A stretch of 7,802 bases of DNA from Alphaproteobacteria bacterium. GTDB taxonomy: Bacteria > Pseudomonadota > Alphaproteobacteria > Sneathiellales > Sneathiellaceae. Position 1 is the stretch's first letter, and each line of letters starts with the position of its first letter. The position numbers were made by a program, and so were the translations under genes. Under the pieces are notes generated by a model. It had not been told where the DNA came from. It saw only the letters and a list, made by a program, of their open reading frames with translations, and did not search any database. Location of the stretch: assembly GCA_006226265.1 (NCBI GenBank), contig SBHH01000030.1, positions 1 through 7,802 of the forward strand, in the 5' to 3' direction. Positions 6,691 to 7,802 of the stretch are shown in pieces.

Positions 6691-6722
6691 AAAGGCCCGC
6701 CACATCCCGGCGGGCCTTTTTT
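6691..6722 (+). terminator. Intrinsic terminator after ilvD
   Basis: A perfect 11-bp stem (6691-6701 with 6709-6719) encloses a 7-base loop and merges into a T-run at 6717-6722. The A-run on the left arm (AAA at 6691-6693) gives it some capacity on the other strand, but no minus-strand gene ends here. It lies 24 bases after the ilvD stop. Confidence 0.93.
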
Positions 6723-6765
6723 ATGATTAATATCAATTCAATCTCTGGTTTCTTCGGAATATTGC

Positions 6766-6795
6766 TTGACTTCAAACGGATCAGCTCCTTTAAAT
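6766..6795 (+). promoter_or_regulatory. Probable sigma70-type promoter for the lipoprotein gene
   Basis: TTGACT (6766-6771, five of six) and TTAAAT (6790-6795, four of six) are 18 bases apart. It lies downstream of the ilvD terminator in AT-rich sequence and would give a leader of about 50 nt carrying the GAGGGGG ribosome binding site (6837-6843). This is the best promoter match in the window. Confidence 0.5.
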
Positions 6796-6848
6796 AATAG
6801 AAATATAAAATAAAATTGCCCGCTTTATATGATTTCGAGGGGGAAATC

Positions 6849-7802
6849 ATGATCCGTCATCTGTTCTTGGCGCTCGGCATGGCCGTCGCATTGTCGGCCT
6901 GCGTCACGCAAAGCGCCGATCAGGGGCAGGACTTGCCGCCGAAGACGCGGGAGGCGTTTGCGGCCTATAGTACGCTTGGCTACAGGGGAGATTTCAAGGC
7001 CTTCTATTATAGTCCGTCGCGGGACCTGTCCGGGATGAGTTTCGGTTATAATACCGTGGACAAGGCCGTTTATATTGCGGGCAAATTCTGCGCGAAGCAG
7101 GCTCCGGACTGCGAGCTTTATGCCGTCGGCGATACGGTGGTAAAGGGAGGAGGTTACGCCCTCGTTCGCGACGCGAAGGCGGAATATAAAAAACGCCTTC
7201 AACCTGCCGGGGAGACGGGGCTTGGCACCAGGCTCAGCCGACAGGAAATCGAGAAAGAGGTGCCCAACCAGATGCTCGAGGGGCAGCTTTTTGGCGGGCT
7301 TGATTTCCTTGCCGGATTCACACCCTGGCGCGACGCGGAAATCCGCTTTACCGATATCCCGAACCGCTACCGGCAACAGGACAAGGGGCATTGGCGGCTC
7401 GATCGGGACAAGGTCTGCCTGAAATTTGGCTTTTTTTTCGATGCGGAAGAAACCTGTTTCGATCTCTACAAGACGGAGGATGTCTATCAGCTCGTCACCG
7501 AAAAGAGAGAGATTTACGCAACCTTCCATCTGGCCGGCCCTTACGCGCAGAAGACAGGCCTATTCTTCAAGAAGAAGGAAAAGCAAAAGCCCGAATATTC
7601 CTTCTATACCATCGGGGAATATGTCGGCTATAGTGAGATCTGCACGCAATTCCGCGGCACTGGCGCGGATAACCTGATTATCCGCGATATCAAGCAGGAG
7701 TTTGAGGGCGACCGGGATTTCGAGCGGGGCTACCACAGATATGCGTCCTACAGCTCCTACGACTCGATCGGCCGCATGTCTTCCTGCGACATGGTTCGGA
7801 AA
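6849..7802 (+). CDS. Putative lipoprotein with paired cysteines (3' end outside window)
   Basis: The frame starting at ATG 6849 stays open for 318 codons to the right edge. The N-terminus is a lipoprotein signal: MIRH, a hydrophobic core, and the lipobox LSAC with Cys18 as the lipidated residue. Val at the next position (no Asp) favours the outer membrane by the usual sorting rule. The mature part holds six further cysteines that fall in three pairs: 81 and 88, 190 and 203, 265 and 313. This suggests disulfides in the periplasm and perhaps repeated small domains. The segment about 48-95, with a Ser/Asp/Tyr-rich start, an Ala-containing helix, FC and then CELYAVGD, resembles a pattern seen in several uncharacterised alphaproteobacterial exported proteins. 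There is a basic patch at 241-247 (KKKEKQK). I cannot assign a family. The start is supported by a strong GAGGGGG just upstream and by the signal peptide. The gene stands alone after the ilvD terminator. Confidence 0.85.
   Translation, partial: MIRHLFLALGMAVALSACVTQSADQGQDLPPKTREAFAAYSTLGYRGDFKAFYYSPSRDLSGMSFGYNTVDKAVYIAGKFCAKQAPDCELYAVGDTVVKGGGYALVRDAKAEYKKRLQPAGETGLGTRLSRQEIEKEVPNQMLEGQLFGGLDFLAGFTPWRDAEIRFTDIPNRYRQQDKGHWRLDRDKVCLKFGFFFDAEETCFDLYKTEDVYQLVTEKREIYATFHLAGPYAQKTGLFFKKKEKQKPEYSFYTIGEYVGYSEICTQFRGTGADNLIIRDIKQEFEGDRDFERGYHRYASYSSYDSIGRMSSCDMVRK

Noticed and set aside
6825..7529. A 234-codon minus-strand open frame at the right end
   Set aside because: The opposite strand has a promoter, strong ribosome binding site and lipoprotein signal, and stays open for 318 codons. 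The minus frame runs into that promoter region and has no recognisable domain.

Overview
The window looks like chromosomal DNA from an alphaproteobacterium. Coding regions are GC-rich and biased towards G/C at third codon positions, while the gaps between genes are sharply AT-rich. One gene encodes a protein with a VPLPA-type CTERM sorting tail, a tail known mainly from Alphaproteobacteria. Genus cannot be read from the sequence. No mobile element, CRISPR array, rRNA or tRNA is visible.

Layout from left to right: (1) the last 73 codons of an unrecognised plus-strand gene (1-222); (2) an AT-rich gap with inverted repeats and TTAA/TTAACCAT-like sites (223-481); (3) a secreted VPLPA-CTERM protein (482-1177) closed by a strong UUCG-loop terminator; (4) a class I acyl-CoA synthetase (1317-2876); (5) on the minus strand, a 574-residue membrane protein with a Cys/His zinc-finger-like N-terminus, several transmembrane helices, a coiled coil and a peptidoglycan-binding OmpA-like C-terminus (4593 down to 2869), whose 3' end overlaps the synthetase gene by 8 bp; (6) an AT-rich divergent promoter region (4594-4812) with a 16-bp palindrome; (7) ilvD, dihydroxy-acid dehydratase (4813-6666), with its own terminator; (8) a promoter and the first 318 codons of a lipoprotein with paired cysteines that runs off the right edge (6849-7802).

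The genes do not form one operon. Each seems to have its own promoter, and two are followed by clear intrinsic terminators. Two genes are metabolic: ilvD (valine, isoleucine and pantothenate precursor synthesis) and the acyl-CoA synthetase (activation of a carboxylic acid, substrate unknown). The other three recognisable products belong to the cell envelope: a sorted surface or exopolysaccharide-associated protein, an inner-membrane/peptidoglycan-linking protein and a lipoprotein. No complete new multi-gene system is evident. The least ordinary item is the minus-strand fusion of a cytoplasmic-type Cys/His motif to a polytopic membrane anchor and an OmpA domain. Next are the regulatory palindromes in the two AT-rich gaps and the uncharacterised lipoprotein.
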